Of a DNA stretch of 64,000 bases, positions 34,901 through 47,000 are shown one piece after another (within the stretch, counting starts at the first letter, position 1; every line of letters starts with the position of its first letter). The DNA lies in assembly GCF_002999335.1 (NCBI RefSeq), contig NW_020312057.1, positions 1 to 64,000 of the forward strand. The letters run 5' to 3'. The notes beneath the pieces were generated by a model, which did not search any database, was not told where the DNA came from, and saw only the letters and a list, made by a program, of their open reading frames with translations. The DNA is from Cyclospora cayetanensis (Eukaryota; Apicomplexa; Conoidasida; Eucoccidiorida; Eimeriidae). The position numbers and the translations under genes are program-made.

Positions 34901-37900
34901 AGCAGCAGCAACAAGAGCAGCAGCAACAAGAGCAACAAGAGCAACAAGAGCAGCAAGAGCAGCAAGAGCAACAAGAGCAGCAAGAGCAACAAGAGCAGCA
35001 GCAACACGATCAGAAGCCACTAAAGAAAGCCAGAACAGAATATCCCCAAGGCGGAGCTGTGCCGCAGGCACACAGTGCAAACGCAGCACTGCAGAGCTTC
35101 CACAGGGAGCTCAGTCACCCCCAACAACAGCAGCAACACCACTGGAAGTGGGGAGGCCACTGCAGGAGACAAGCGATCAGTGCCTTACCGACAACGCCAA
35201 TACCATTGTTTGCCGAAGCTGCGACAATGCCGCTCACGTGAGTGCCGTGCCCATGTTCATCCATGGGATCTGCACTGCCCTTCTCGAAGTCATAGCCGTG
35301 ATAGTCATCTACATATCCATTTTCTACACAGATATACACATACACATGCACACATACATATATATATATATAGATGTACACATAAAGATGTACATACACC
35401 TATATACACACACATGTATATACATGTGTACACATAAAGATGTACATACACCTATATACACACACACATGTATACAGATGTACACATAAAGATGTACATA
35501 CACCTATATACACACACACATGTACACAGATGTGCACATAAAGATGTACATACACATACCAACTCACATATATATACAGACGTACACATAAAGATGTACA
35601 TACACATACAGACTCACATATATACATACAGATGTACACATAAAGATGTACATACACATACCAACTCACATATATATACAGACGTACACATAAAGATGTA
35701 CATACACATACAGACTCACATATATACATACAGATGTACACATAAAGATGTTCCTACACATACACACACATATGTACACGTACATACACATACCTATACA
35801 GATTCACACATACCTATACAGATGCACATAAAGACACACATATATACATGTATAGACACATATCTATACAGATACACACATACACAGAGCGAAATCTCTT
35901 TGTGCAGACGAACCACCTCGTGCACACCGAGGGCAACTCTATGCAGAACTGCACAAAACACTGCACAGAAAGTATTCGGCAAAGGCGGCTGGCATAGGCG
36001 CGATGCGGTGTCATCATTCTTGAGGACCACCTAGGGGATATTGGAGCCTTAGCCGTAGGCAACAACGCCACAACAGGCGTGTTGGCAAGGCTAGTGCCTG
36101 CCTGCCTGTATGTGCCTGTGTGTGTGTGCCTGTGTGTGTGTGCCTGTGTGCGTGTGCCTGTGCGTGTGTATGTACACTCAACAGGAGCGGCAGCAAAGCT
36201 GCCCAGAGGAGCAGGCGGTTGCTGACCATCATCGTCTATGCCGTTATTGGGAATCTCCCTGTAGTTCTTCCAGAGGCGTCCCTTGAGATCCTCGTGGGTG
36301 TAGTCAACCCCTGTGTCTATCACTGCAACAATAATGTTTTCAGCTTTCTTTTTCGAAGCTGCTAGTCCAGCAGCAACGGCTTCCCGCTGCTGCTGCCTGC
36401 TCCTATACACGAGCCGCCACGCATCCGTCATATTGCAGCCGAGGCTGGGGTGTGTAAGGGCCCACTGCCGACTAAAAAACAGGTCGTTTGGAGTTGCATG
36501 CGCATCGCTCAGAAACGCCTCGCGCTGCTCGAGTGTGTGTTCATCTTCCGCTTCTTCTTCCTCCCCCAAAGCTGCGGCAATCGCAGCTTCTCTGGATGCA
36601 GTGTCTGCAGCGGCAATCGCAGCTTCTGTGGATGCAGTGTCTGCAGCGGCAATCGCAGCTCCTCTGGATGCGGTGTCTGCAGCGGCAATCGCAGCTTCTT
36701 TGGATGCAGTGTCTGCTGCGGCAATTGTAGCTTCTTTGGATGCAGTGTCTGCTGTGGCTGCCCTTTGCTTCGCGTCTGCCGGCACTTTTCTGGAAAGAGA
36801 AAGAGACGCTTGCCTCTTCCCAGAAGACCCCCCCGCCTCCGCCATCAGCAGCCCTTTTTCTAAGGAGCGCAAATCCCCAGATGATGCGATTTTCGCATCA
36901 CTACTGGCCTCAAGACGTCGCTCAATGTTGCCTCCATATTCCATTTCTTCCGGTGTCGCAACTAGTGTCTTGGGAAGCTGTAGTTGCTTCGTGTACACCT
37001 CCGCCAGAGGCTCAGGGCCTAGCTGCGAAGCAGGTAATTGCTGCTGCGTTGCTGTGGAAGAAGCGTCCGCATCGATTTGCAGCTCTCCCTTCGTCTTGGA
37101 TCCTTTCTGTTGCCGGGATGCATTCTTGCGCTGTGCCTGTTGCTTTTCGTGTGTCGGCTTCTCGGAGTGTTGCTGCGCCTTCACTTTGTGGTTCTTCGAA
37201 GATGCCGCCTCTCGCGGCTCTCGGCTTGGCTTACTCTTCTGGGGTCGCTCGTAATCCTTGCCGCCGCTGTTGACACTTGCTTCCTTTTTCGTGTGCGCCT
37301 TCTTTTCTGCCTGGAGCGACTTGACCTCGAGCTGCTTCTGCTTCCTTGCCGCAGCCTTCTCTGCCCGTTGCTGCTGCTGCTTGGCTTTGGAGCTGCTGCT
37401 AGCAGTGCCCGTTGTCGCGCTGCTCCGACTGCTTGCGCTTAGGCCTGGAAGGCTGTCGTCTTCCTCCATCAGCCGTCTATGAGCTGCAGCGTCAAACCGA
37501 AAAGGCTCTCTGGATACTGCCACTTCCACGTCGTTCTCCATCCTTGCGTCTCCCACCACTGCCGCTGCACTCGCCGCTGCAGCCACAAACGGTCTTGGAC
37601 TGCCGTCTCTTATTTGCACTTCTGAGTCGGCCTCAATGAGCCACGCCGCGGGGGATCGCATCCATATGCTTTTGACTGTCTCTCTTATCTGCGCCTCCGA
37701 GGAATCTGGACTGAAATCGATGACCACCAGTCCTACCTCTGGCAACACCTTGATGTTTCCCACCAGCTGCTGCCGCTGCAGCTCATCCCCGTGGATGGCT
37801 GCCTTGCCCATCGCTTCAGCCTCTGCCCGCGTGCTGATGCGATGGCCTTCTGGGCTATTTCTGTCTTTGCTGTTTGCGCTGCTCTCGGAGCGGCGCTGCA

Positions 37901-39199
37901 GCAGCTGTTCGAAGTCTCTGTCCGAAGAATGCAAATCCGTAACTCCAATGAGAATGCGACCATTCGGATAACCTGGGGACCGAGAGGCCTCCACAGACCT
38001 GCAACAACGACAAAAAGCCAAGCGTGCGAGGTGGAGACGCGAGAAAAACACGTGACACGCTGGAGTTGTAGCAGCAGCATGCAAGAATGACGAAAACACA
38101 CGACCGAGGATCTGCAGCATCAGGACCACTTTGGCCGAAACAGAGAGAAAGAGAGACAGGAAGAGAGAGAAGAGAGGAAGCATGGGAACACAGAACAAAA
38201 GAATGAACGATACTGAGCTTCAAGAGGGGGCTGCACCCCTCGAACATCCAGTTTAGAAACTTTGGAAGCTTTCGGATCATCAGCAAGAACGAATGCGGCC
38301 TCGTCGTACCGAGCAATAGCCGCGCTTTGTCGATCTATCTGCTCGGGGTCGAGGGAAAAAAGCTGATCGATTTGCCTTTCAAGTTCTTCCTCAGTCATTC
38401 CATGATCCGTCCTCCTATCTAGGAAAGACTGCGGCACCTTCAAGTACCCACCCCGTTTCTGACTGTATGGACGCCGCATCAGGTAAGGCGCCGACAAAAT
38501 TTCTGCTTCTGATTCGTCTCTTGCTTCCAATGATGCGTTTTCCAGGGAACCTGATTCGGGGCCAGCCGGGTGTGTGTGACCTCTGAACGCTGTTGATGAG
38601 CCTTCTGATGCTGTTGATGAGCCTGCTGATGCTGGTGATGAGCCTGCTGATGCTGTCGATGAGCCTGCTGATGCTGTTGATGAGCCTGCTGATGCTGTTG
38701 ATGAGCCTGCTGATGCTGTTGATGAGCCTGCTGATGCTGTTGATGAACCTGCCTGTGTGGTTGGTGAACCTGCCGCTGCACTGCTTTTCTGTGCATGGGA
38801 GTCAGCCTTCGGCGCTTCCCTTGTATCTGATGTGACTGTACCTGGTGAATGGGTATTGAGTGGACTTTCCGTCTCGAGGCGCTCAGCAGATTCACCATGA
38901 GCGTCCGCAGCCGACCCTGGTGCTTCTTGAGTCGGCGAGATACCTGGCGTATTTGTGTTCGCGGGAGGCGCTGCTGAGGAGCTGCTCTCATTGCTCTCGC
39001 TGCCTCCAGCCTCAGTCTGGCCGTCCTGCCCAGGGAACCTGTTGTCTGCATAGCCACCAAGGAGGTGGGGGTAGACGGCTTTCGCAGGGTTGCGGGTGCG
39101 TGGCTGCAGGTCCATCACGCTCAGTAGGAGCGCAGCTGCTACCACAGCACGTAGTAGTGGTAGCAGCACATGCTGCTGCCTCCGCCGGGTGTACAGCAT
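31956..39199 (-). CDS. secreted subtilisin-like serine protease (S8 family, apicomplexan SUB type)
   Basis: Seven exons with consistent phases: 39199-38214, 37998-36227, 35323-35189, 34526-34304, 34028-33910, 33484-33362, 32695-31956; 1,365 aa. The start is the ATG at 39,199 because it opens with an Arg-rich then hydrophobic signal peptide; the frame runs upstream to 39,673 without another ATG. The N-terminal part is low-complexity, with 7-residue AGSSTAS and 12-residue [16 protein letters not shown] repeats. A propeptide-like stretch ([20 protein letters not shown]) precedes a Lys-rich linker. The catalytic domain begins at [12 protein letters not shown]. Triad: Asp890 in AVIDTGVDY, His948 in HGHGTHVSG, Ser1112 in GTSMATP; oxyanion Asn1032 in AAVDNAG. 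Each triad residue lies in a different exon. The C-terminal tail is Ser/Ala-rich with no clear membrane anchor. Parasite SUBs process surface or organelle proteins during invasion or egress; the specific SUB subtype is not assigned. Confidence 0.92.
32696..33361 (-). other. subtilisin intron 6, with long palindrome and ACAT/GACA microsatellites
   Basis: Begins GTGAGA and ends CACAG. It holds the inverted repeat at 32,730-32,781 and about 300 nt of ACAC, ACAT, AGAC and CCAT tracts (32,785-33,065). Confidence 0.85.
32730..32781. repeat. perfect long inverted repeat
   Basis: TGTGCTTTGAGCATATAT... and its reverse complement meet in a TA-rich centre, giving a stem of over 20 bp with almost no loop. 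Confidence 0.95.
34527..35188 (-). other. subtilisin intron 3, with a 400-nt CAA/CAG/AGC repeat
   Basis: Begins GTAAGG and ends GGAG, phase 1. About 34,640-35,030 is an imperfect AACAAGAGCAGC-type repeat. Read on the minus strand it gives a Val-Ala-Leu open frame, but it lies between conserved protease exons and is intronic. Confidence 0.85.
35324..36226 (-). other. subtilisin intron 2, with a 50-60-bp minisatellite
   Basis: Begins GTCAGC, ends GTGTAG, phase 1. At 35,330-35,885 a unit containing CACATAAAGATGTACATACA recurs at least eight times with CA/TA-rich filler. Confidence 0.85.
36570..36770 (-). repeat. 36-bp coding tandem repeat in subtilisin exon 2
   Basis: Five to six copies of a 36-bp unit (GCAATCGCAGCTTCT on the plus strand), giving 12-residue repeats of the type [12 protein letters not shown] before the catalytic domain. 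Confidence 0.95.
38590..38770 (-). repeat. 21-bp coding tandem repeat in subtilisin exon 1
   Basis: About eight copies of a 21-bp unit (GATGAGCCTGCTGATGCTGTT), giving AGSSTAS repeats in the pro-region. Confidence 0.95.
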
Positions 39200-40876
39200 C
39201 TGCTGCCGGCTGATTCGGTGAAGCTGTGATGCTGCTGCTGGTGCTGCTGCGGCAGAGTACCTCGAACGGAAGCCTTGCGCGCGGATGGACTGCAAATGAG
39301 CACATCCATAGAGACCCTTTGGGCTATGGAAAAAAGGGGCGGAAGCCCTGGCTGCAACAAGAACTGCGATGTGGCGAGGCTCACTGCCTATCCCAGCTAC
39401 GCTACCTACTGCTCGTTCAGGTGTTCTTGCTTCCGCCGGAGCAGTTTTCGCTAAAAACCCTTTAGAAATAACCGGACAACCCCACTCAGCGAATTCATCG
39501 CAGGAGGGGGAAACGGAAAGGTTCTGGGGTTGTGTCGAGACCGCTCTGCTGCGTCCACTCAGGGTCACCTGCTCAGGCGGAGTTGCAGCATTAGCCGCTG
39601 CCGCAGCTGCTGTTGCTGGTATTGGAGCGCCTATGGATGCTTGTCTTTTAGAAATAATGAGTGAAAATTGCACAGCTCAGTAATTAGGAAGAAATTCGAA
39701 TCGTTACGCCGACACAATTTATCATTTCTTCGGTATTTCATTGCTAGCGCGTTGTCTGCAGGAGCTGGCGACCGCACTTCGCCTTTCGCGCCCGGACGCT
39801 GAGACCTTCATGTGTGTTTATTAAAGTCATTGCTGCCTGAAGTCGTTTGGCAGCGTGAATGCTGGCTCAGCCTTTTTGTGACGTCACCGCGTATACAGCG
39901 ACAATTGTTTCCGACTGGCGTCGCGTGCAGGGAAAAGCTTTGTCGGGCAGTAGCGGGGCGAGGTTGGTGGCTGGACCGGCAGAAGACCACCACCAACCAA
40001 GCCCTCCGGCAGCAAAGCTTACAGAATTAGGGGGATACGGCATGCAGGAGACTGCAAGCTAGCTTTGAGCAACCCTAGGGCCAAGAAGGGAGTCCCAAGC
40101 AAGCGACAGAAAGCTGCAAGGCTCTTAGTGAAAACCCCCGGGTTCAACCTTGGACCCAAAGACATTTCAGCACGAAGGCTTTCCGTTTTTATGGGGCTTT
40201 CTCGTGGGGGCTCGCAGCATGCAGGGGTAGCCCGCCTCTCAAACCACCACAGCCACCGGCAGCGCACAAGGGCCGTGTTACATAGATGTTCTGAAGTTCC
40301 AAGCCAGAAAGAACTAGGCTGATGCAATGCGGGTGGCATCAAATGCCCTTGCTGTGTGGCCTCAGGTGTCCGTCATTTTAGCGCAACATCTAGTGTTCAT
40401 GCTGCAGTTGCCTTTAGAAGCACGATGCTGGGCCGCCAAGTAGGACTGCAGCTCTCTTGATGGAAAGTGGCACTCCAGTTCGGGCTGCAGCCATCCCTGC
40501 ACCATTGCACTTCTCTTCTCCATTTTATCGGGAGTGTACGCCCTACTGCTTTCATACATGCGCTCCGCACCCCGCTGCGCCCTGCTGCGCACTGAGTTTC
40601 CCGAGGCCTCTGAACGCCAGTTGGCGTGCTGCATTCACTGTGGGGTGGCTTACAAAACAAAGGGATTTCGGTTGTTCGGGGTAACCAGTGTTCGGTAGTC
40701 TGTTCGGTCACCACTAAAGCCCCTACTAGGTGCGCGGGTGCGCAGATTGACCCCCTGAACTCTTGGGAGCTCTTACTCGCGCTGCTCTAGCAGCGGGGCA
40801 AAAGCCGTCGACAAACTGTTTTGCGCATGCCCGCTGCATCAATCTTGAAGCCGCCGTCACCTGAAGATATCCAGCC
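39200..40876. other. intergenic region between the subtilisin and enoyl reductase genes
   Basis: The right part (39,700-40,870) lacks CAG repeats and resembles the gene-poor blocks. No gene recognised. The left part is open in frame with the subtilisin up to 39,673 but without an ATG, and is taken as 5' UTR and promoter. Confidence 0.5.
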
Positions 40877-43140
40877 TCATGGAGTAAGGGCCTTGGAGTC
40901 CAGGGCTTGACCCATCGCGTGCAGGCCGTTGTCTACGTACAGCGTCGTTCCTGTGACGCCGCGCGCCAGAGGGGAGAGCAGAAAGAGGGCGGCTCGGCCC
41001 ACATCGTCGCTGTCCAAGTCCTAAGAGGTCAGAACCCATGAACAAGATAGACAGCAGACGGTGGTCTACGGCTGGCGCAAGCTACTGGGCACACCGACGC
41101 CTGCGCGTCTGGTGCGGCAGTGTCAACAGTGCAACAAGCCTCCGCGAACAACCAGGGGTGCAGGACCTCTTGAGAGCCCCTTTGGAAGGCACTTACTCGC
41201 TCCAAGGGTGCATTCGCCTTCGAGTAATCGATCGCGAGATCAATGAACGTCTTGTCTCCCGACTTGCCAATAGCCGAGGCTGCGCGACTCTTGAGAGGCC
41301 CCGCACTGATGCAGTTCACCCGCACGCCTCCGGCCCTTCCCGCTTCGTAGGCCAGCGTGCGGCAGTCCGACTCTAATGCAGCTTTTGCACTACTCATGCC
41401 CCCACCATACCCTGTAGCGTAGCACCACCACACCCGCAGCAGAGCTGTGAGTGCTCTGATACATCGCCACGCAAGAAAGCCGAGCCTTACGCCGCTCTGC
41501 ATACCATGGCGCACCTGGAATAACCCGCTCGGAGGCGATATAGGAGAGGGCCAAAGCGCTGCTGCCCTTCTTCATAAGGGGCAGAAAGTGCTGCAGCATG
41601 GAAACGAACGAGTAGCTGCTGCTGCTAACTGCCGCAAGATACCCTTTTCGCGAGGTTTGCAGAAGAGGCCTCGTCACCTGCGTGCAATAATATCAACACA
41701 TAGAGGCCCACACAGACACACACACAAACACATAGATGCCCACAGACACACACACATACATGTATATAGATATGGCCACACAAACACATATGCCCACATA
41801 TATATATATATATATCGTACACGCCAGACTTAAAGACCGGTCCCCCTGGGGAGGGACGCGTTGGGAAACAAGGCTGCCCTCAGCCTCAGCCTAAAGAAAG
41901 CAGACAGTTTCTAAAGCGCAGCTTCTAGAGTTCTCGCCTCGGGGCCGTTTGCAAGGGAGTGCACGAGGATGTCGATTTGCTCTCCATCGGCCTTCACGGC
42001 GGCGGCCACTTCGGAAATGGAGTATCCCCCCACACCAGCGTATCGCTTATTGTTCGCGATCTGATCCCTCAGGCACAGCAGACACGCAACATTCCAGCGA
42101 TTTTAACGAAGAAAGCAGATGACCAGCAACCAGGAGTGGTATCGACCTCCTGGAACGCTGCAGGCTGCCGAGGAGTCGGAGTCGGCAGACGCGCAACACG
42201 GAGCGCCCACGTCGAATCCGAAACGTGGAAGAGGGAAGAGACGAGGAGCTATTGAGCGCGAATGCAGAGAGGCGGTAGCAGTCGCGCCGTTGGGGGAAGA
42301 GGGCAGGCAAGGTCACCTCTGGGGGCACGTCGTCTGGTGTATCGAAGACTGCGTCTAACGGGTAAACCTTGGCAAACTGCATATCGACCATCTTTTCGGC
42401 CGCCTCGCGCGTCTCAGCGTCGCCCTCTGGCTCCTGGGAGTAGGTGCTATCGGCGTGGAAGCGACTGCCCTCGAGACCTTTCATGAAGATGGAGTAGACG
42501 GGAGGCCATGTGCCGACTAGCACGCGCGCGCCTGCAGCTCTGAGCAGCTTGCAGATCGCCCAGCCATAGCCGTTGCTGTCTGCCACCCCTGAGAGCGCAG
42601 CAGAGGAAAGGGAGGACTGGCAGTCTAGCAGCGCATTCCTTGCCCAGCCACAGCCGTTGCTGTCTGCCACCCCTGAGTGCAGCAGAGGAAGGGAGGCCTA
42701 CAAGTCTAGCAGCAGCACATTCCTCATGAACGAGCAGCAAGGGTAGCTTCAAACGACAAAGCCTGCTCTTGGCTAGCCCATGCGGTCAGCTTACCGGCTA
42801 CGAAGGCTGTCTTTCCCCGTAGATCGACGGGCAGCGGTCCGCCCAGCAGCTCTTCTCCACCTGCTAAGCCTGCTGATAGCGATCCAGCTTGTGCAGAGGC
42901 GAGACTGCCAGCTGTCTTAGGAGGCAGTGTGGACGATGGCGCGAACGCGCGTTGCGACTCGTGGTGAGGCTGCTGCAGACTCGCGAGAGGGGGTGCCGCG
43001 GGGGAGGGCAGCCCCTGCTGCAGGTCAGTTCCTCGAGCATGAGCACCACTGCTGCCCATGCGGAAGCCGGCGGTCTGCTGCAGGTGAAGCAGTAAAGGCA
43101 CGACCAGCAGCAGAAAGGAGCGACTCGCTAGGGGAGACAT
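40877..43140 (-). CDS. ENR: enoyl-[acyl-carrier-protein] reductase (NADH), apicoplast FASII
   Basis: Six exons: 43140-42795, 42588-42317, 42060-41938, 41677-41515, 41411-41197, 41020-40877; phases agree and give 420 aa. Residues 1 to about 24 form a signal peptide ([13 protein letters not shown]), followed by a Ser/Ala/Pro-rich transit stretch of about 75 aa, the bipartite leader of apicoplast proteins. Mature part: [20 protein letters not shown] binds NADH; the coccidian-type insert leads to [19 protein letters not shown]; active-site Tyr-x-Lys set in [31 protein letters not shown]; and C-terminal [12 protein letters not shown]. It reduces trans-2-enoyl-ACP in type II fatty acid synthesis and is the triclosan target family. 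Intron 3 appears to start with GC rather than GT (GAG|GCGAGA). Intron 1 carries a duplicated copy of its own 3' splice site and the first codons of exon 2. Confidence 0.96.
42557..42756 (-). repeat. 84-bp tandem duplication spanning an ENR 3' splice site
   Basis: CTCAGGGGTGGCAGACAGCA occurs twice, with acceptor positions at 42,672/42,673 and 42,588/42,589, exactly 84 bp apart. The upstream copy encodes [10 protein letters not shown], the real exon [10 protein letters not shown]. Confidence 0.9.
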
Positions 43141-44042
43141 TTTGAATGTGGGATCGATCGACGCCTGGCAAGCCGAGAGAGAGACAAAGAGAGGGAGAGA
43201 CGGCAGCCGGAAAACCTTGCACTCAAGGAAAGACACACACGCACACACCCTCGCACGCACACCGATTGCTGCAGCCGCTGCGACTGCTGCAGCTGTTGCC
43301 GCCGTGTCTTGCACTTCGAACCGCAAATGATTCTATGGAGCGAACTGGCTCTTAAGAGGCATGCATTGGCAACCACCAAAATAGCCTAAGGAACGCGTTG
43401 GAACCCCTCCTCCTCCCTGCCCCCCCTAGCCCTCTCTCAGCATCTCTTGTCGCTGGCGCAGCAGCAGCAGGAGCAGTGCAGCAGCACCAACAGGGATGGC
43501 GGAAAGATCGGCATTAGATATTCGGCTGTACTTCCCCGGCAGCACGCAGGAAAGTACTATGCATTACTTCTCTATTCCACATATATTTAGCCTCCTATTT
43601 GATATACAGGCCAGCACAGCAACAAACACAGAGACCAGCATCGACGGGCAGCAGCAGCACCAGCAGCCGCCGCAGCCGCAATTTGCAGCAGCAGCAGCAG
43701 CTCCATCATCATGAGCGATGATGAAGCAGCAGCGGCATGCACGGCATGGAAGTCTTTCCGCCTTTGCGCCCATTCTTTTCCCCTAGAGCCTTTTTTTTCT
43801 TGCCACACCCTCTGTCAATATATTTCATCTCACCGGAGTCGCTTGTAGATAGGGAGTGGCCACGGCTGCAAGCACCTCCCGCCGTACTGAGTTTGTGCAA
43901 AGAGCGGCTGCTGCATCGCTGCAGCGCCTCCCCGTGTCTGGTCTCTTGAGATGTCAGGGTGTGCCTCCTGAGCGTATGGACTGCGGAAGCCTCAGTCCGT
44001 GAAGCAGCAACAAGTGCAGCCGGTTAGAGTTGCGTGCTAAGA
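43141..44042. other. divergent intergenic region between ENR and ESS2
   Basis: Must contain the promoters of both flanking genes. A 72-aa open frame at 43,496-43,714 has a Gln/Pro tail but no recognisable domain and is not supported. Small CAG runs are present. Confidence 0.5.
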
Positions 44043-47000
44043 ATGCCGCAGCCAGAGGGGAAAGGCGGCGATGGAAGAAAATCGCCAGTCCTGGCTGCCC
44101 TTCCACCGGAAGCAGCGCCAGCCAGAGGCGTAGAAGGTGCTCTGAGGCTGTCGGAAATGCTAGCTGGTGAGAGTTGGGTCGTCACCTCATTGTGTGCAGA
44201 GGGCAAGAGCGTGGAGGGGAGGGAAGCGAGTAGCGGCCGTTGCAACAAACAGGGGAAAGGCTGCGATGGGAGTCTGCCGAATGCTTGTGGCGTGCCTTCA
44301 ACTGTAACGTCTGTTCCGCTGCCGCGAACGGCGGCTGTTGCGCTTGCAGGTGCAGCCGCTGCTGGTGTTACGGCTGACTCTCGAGTTTGTTGTGCAGTCC
44401 TAGATGGCTGTGATGCAGTACAGCTGCCTTCTGCGTCCACTGCGGCTGTAGAAGGAGCAACAGCAGTGGCAACTGCAGAAGGAAGAACAACAGCAGCAGC
44501 AAGTGCAGAAGGAAGAACAACAGCAGCAGCAAGTGCAGAAGGAAGAGCAGTGATGGAGAGACGTGTAGACGTCGAGAGTAAAGGGCTTCCCATGCCCGAA
44601 GAAGTATTGGGGGAGTTGCCAGTGGAGGCGTTGGCTCCTCCCAAGCGTGGATCTGCGAGTTCTTTACGCGACGGTGTGACCCTTGCGAATTTTATGAGGC
44701 AAAGTCGAAACACAGCAGCTGCAGCCGCTGCTCGTCGGCGAAAACATCCAGAAGCAGCGGCAACAGGGTGGGAGCCTGTAGCCTCGCCAGCCGAGGTGCG
44801 TGCTGCACTCAGCAACAGCAGCGATAGCAGCAATGCCGTTGCACTGGCCGTTGCAACTGCAAGCCATGAGGCGCCCATTCTTGCGCCTGGCTGCGTAGCA
44901 GCAGCTGCACGCCTTCATGCTGCAGCAGCGTCGGAGGAAGCAGCTGCAGCGGACTCATTGCATCCTGGTCAGCTGTCTCTCCTTCCCAATGCCTCGGAGA
45001 AGTCGCTTCTGCCGTCTTGCGCTGCAGCAAGGGTGCAGCGGATCAAGCGAAAGAGACAGCGAGACAGGAGGACTGTTCTTGACGAGGAAACTTGGGAACG
45101 TTCCTTGTCTGCAACCATCGAGAAGGCTTACTTCCCGGATCTGCCGCTGCTGCGGCTGCTGCGGCAGCTGATGGCTGCAGAAGGAGCCAACGACGCTGCT
45201 GCAGTGCAGGCTGTTTCCAAGAAAATTGCCTCCCTCGCGGCAGCAACCCCGTTCCACATGCAAGCGGCAGAGCGGCGGCAGCAGCAGCAGGAATTGGACG
45301 ACTCCGCTGTTAACCCTCGGAGGGAGCCGAGGCAGCTAGAGGAGAAGATGGAGGATGCCATGCAGCAGCAGCAGCAGCAGCAGCTGCAGGCTTCGCAAGA
45401 GAGCGAGGCGTGCGAGGTGCTACTGCTCAAGCAGGTCAAACAGGAAGATCGCATGCTGTTGCAGCACGATGTCATCGATGTAGACGCATGCAGCAACAGC
45501 AGCAGCACAAGCAGCGAGGCAGAAGAGGACGAGAGTGGAGCAGGGGACCAGTTAGGTGCAAGGGAGCTGGGCAGGCGTCATCGAGAGACTGAACTTCAGC
45601 AGCAGCAAAAGCATAAGCAACAGGGAAGCCTGCAGCAGGCACCCGAGCATGAGATGCAGCAGCAGCAGCAGCAGCAGGAGCTGCTGACGTTGCTGCAGGA
45701 GGAGAACGGGGGACTGCCAGAGCGGCAGCCACCCCTGCCCATGTCTGTGGATGCTTTTTTCGAGGCATTCGTGTCGGAGGATCAGCACAGTGTGCAGCAG
45801 CTCTTGCAGAGGCGTGAGCAGCGTCTGCGAGAAAAGCATGAGACTCTCTGGGAGCAGCAGCAGCAACACAATTGCAAGCAGTTGCTGCTGCAGCAGCACA
45901 CCGTGGCGGGCCGAACAGTGCCAGAAGGGCCTGCTGTAGGCTTTCATCCGGGAGCGACACGGCTGTTTTTCAAAGGCGCAGAAACAGACGACGATCCTCG
46001 AAATATGATGCCAAGGTGTGTCTGCAGGCAGCAGGAGAGACTTACGTATTCGTCAGCGAACGTTGTCATATGCAGCTTTTCTGCGGCGTCTGCTTGCTGT
46101 TGCGAAGCTATAGATGTGGAGGCATGTGTATATGTCTGTTTGTCTGTGTGAGGATTCTCTGTGGATGTATATATATATATATGTGTGTGTGTGAGGATTC
46201 TGTGTGCATGTGTGTGTATATGTCTGTGTGTGTATGTGAGGACTCTCTGTGGATGTATGTTTTTTATATGTCTGTATGTGTATGTGTGTTTGTACGTGCC
46301 GTGTCATTGTAGGGGAGAAGTTCGGTCTGAGTGCACCCGCTTTACTACCCTTCAGCGGCAGTTGCAGCATGAGCAGCTGAAGCAACAGCTGCAACGTCGC
46401 CGGCAGCAGCATGTGAACGCAGATCAGAGCAATATGCACCAGCTTGTGCAGCAAGGAGAGTTTAGGCCTCTTCCAAAAAAGCCGACAGAGACACATGTGC
46501 ATCTTCCAGGAGGGCAGCCGATCGGTTATTCTTTTGTCCAGTCACCCGTTGCCATCCCCGTGAAGTCTCCTCAGGATCCTGCCTCGAATGAAATCACTTG
46601 GGGTATGACGGTGGGATCGATCGCTCCCGCACTGCTGCTGGTTGTCTTTGCGCGTGGTGGTTTGTGCGTGTGTTTTGTTGCTCCTCGCTGCCGTCTGTTG
46701 CGGGTGCTGTAGCCACCGCTGAGTGTGCAGTAGAGGGGCTTGATGATGTTTGTGGCAGTGGTGGTGGGTGGTACTGGTAATGGTGATGGTGATGGTTTAT
46801 AGTAGTGGTGATGGTTCATAGAAATGGTGGTGGTTTGTAGTAATGGTGGTGGTTCATAGCAATGGTGGTGGTTCATAGCAATGGTGGTGATCATAGCAAT
46901 GGTGGTGGTTCATAGCAATGGTGGTGGTTCATAGCAATGGTGGTGGTTCATAGCAATGGTGGTGGTTCATAGCAATGGTGGTGGTTCATAGCAATGATGG

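Noticed and set aside
34487..35089. 200-aa Val-Ala-Leu open frame on the minus strand
   Set aside because: It overlaps the intron between the His exon and the next conserved protease exon and derives from a CAA/CAG repeat.
35330..35885. Regular repeated units with variable filler, superficially like a CRISPR array
   Set aside because: The filler is itself CA/TA simple sequence, the genome is eukaryotic, and the region lies in a subtilisin intron; it is a minisatellite.
39200..39673. N-terminal extension of the subtilisin frame
   Set aside because: No ATG in the extension, and the ATG at 39,199 starts a good signal peptide.
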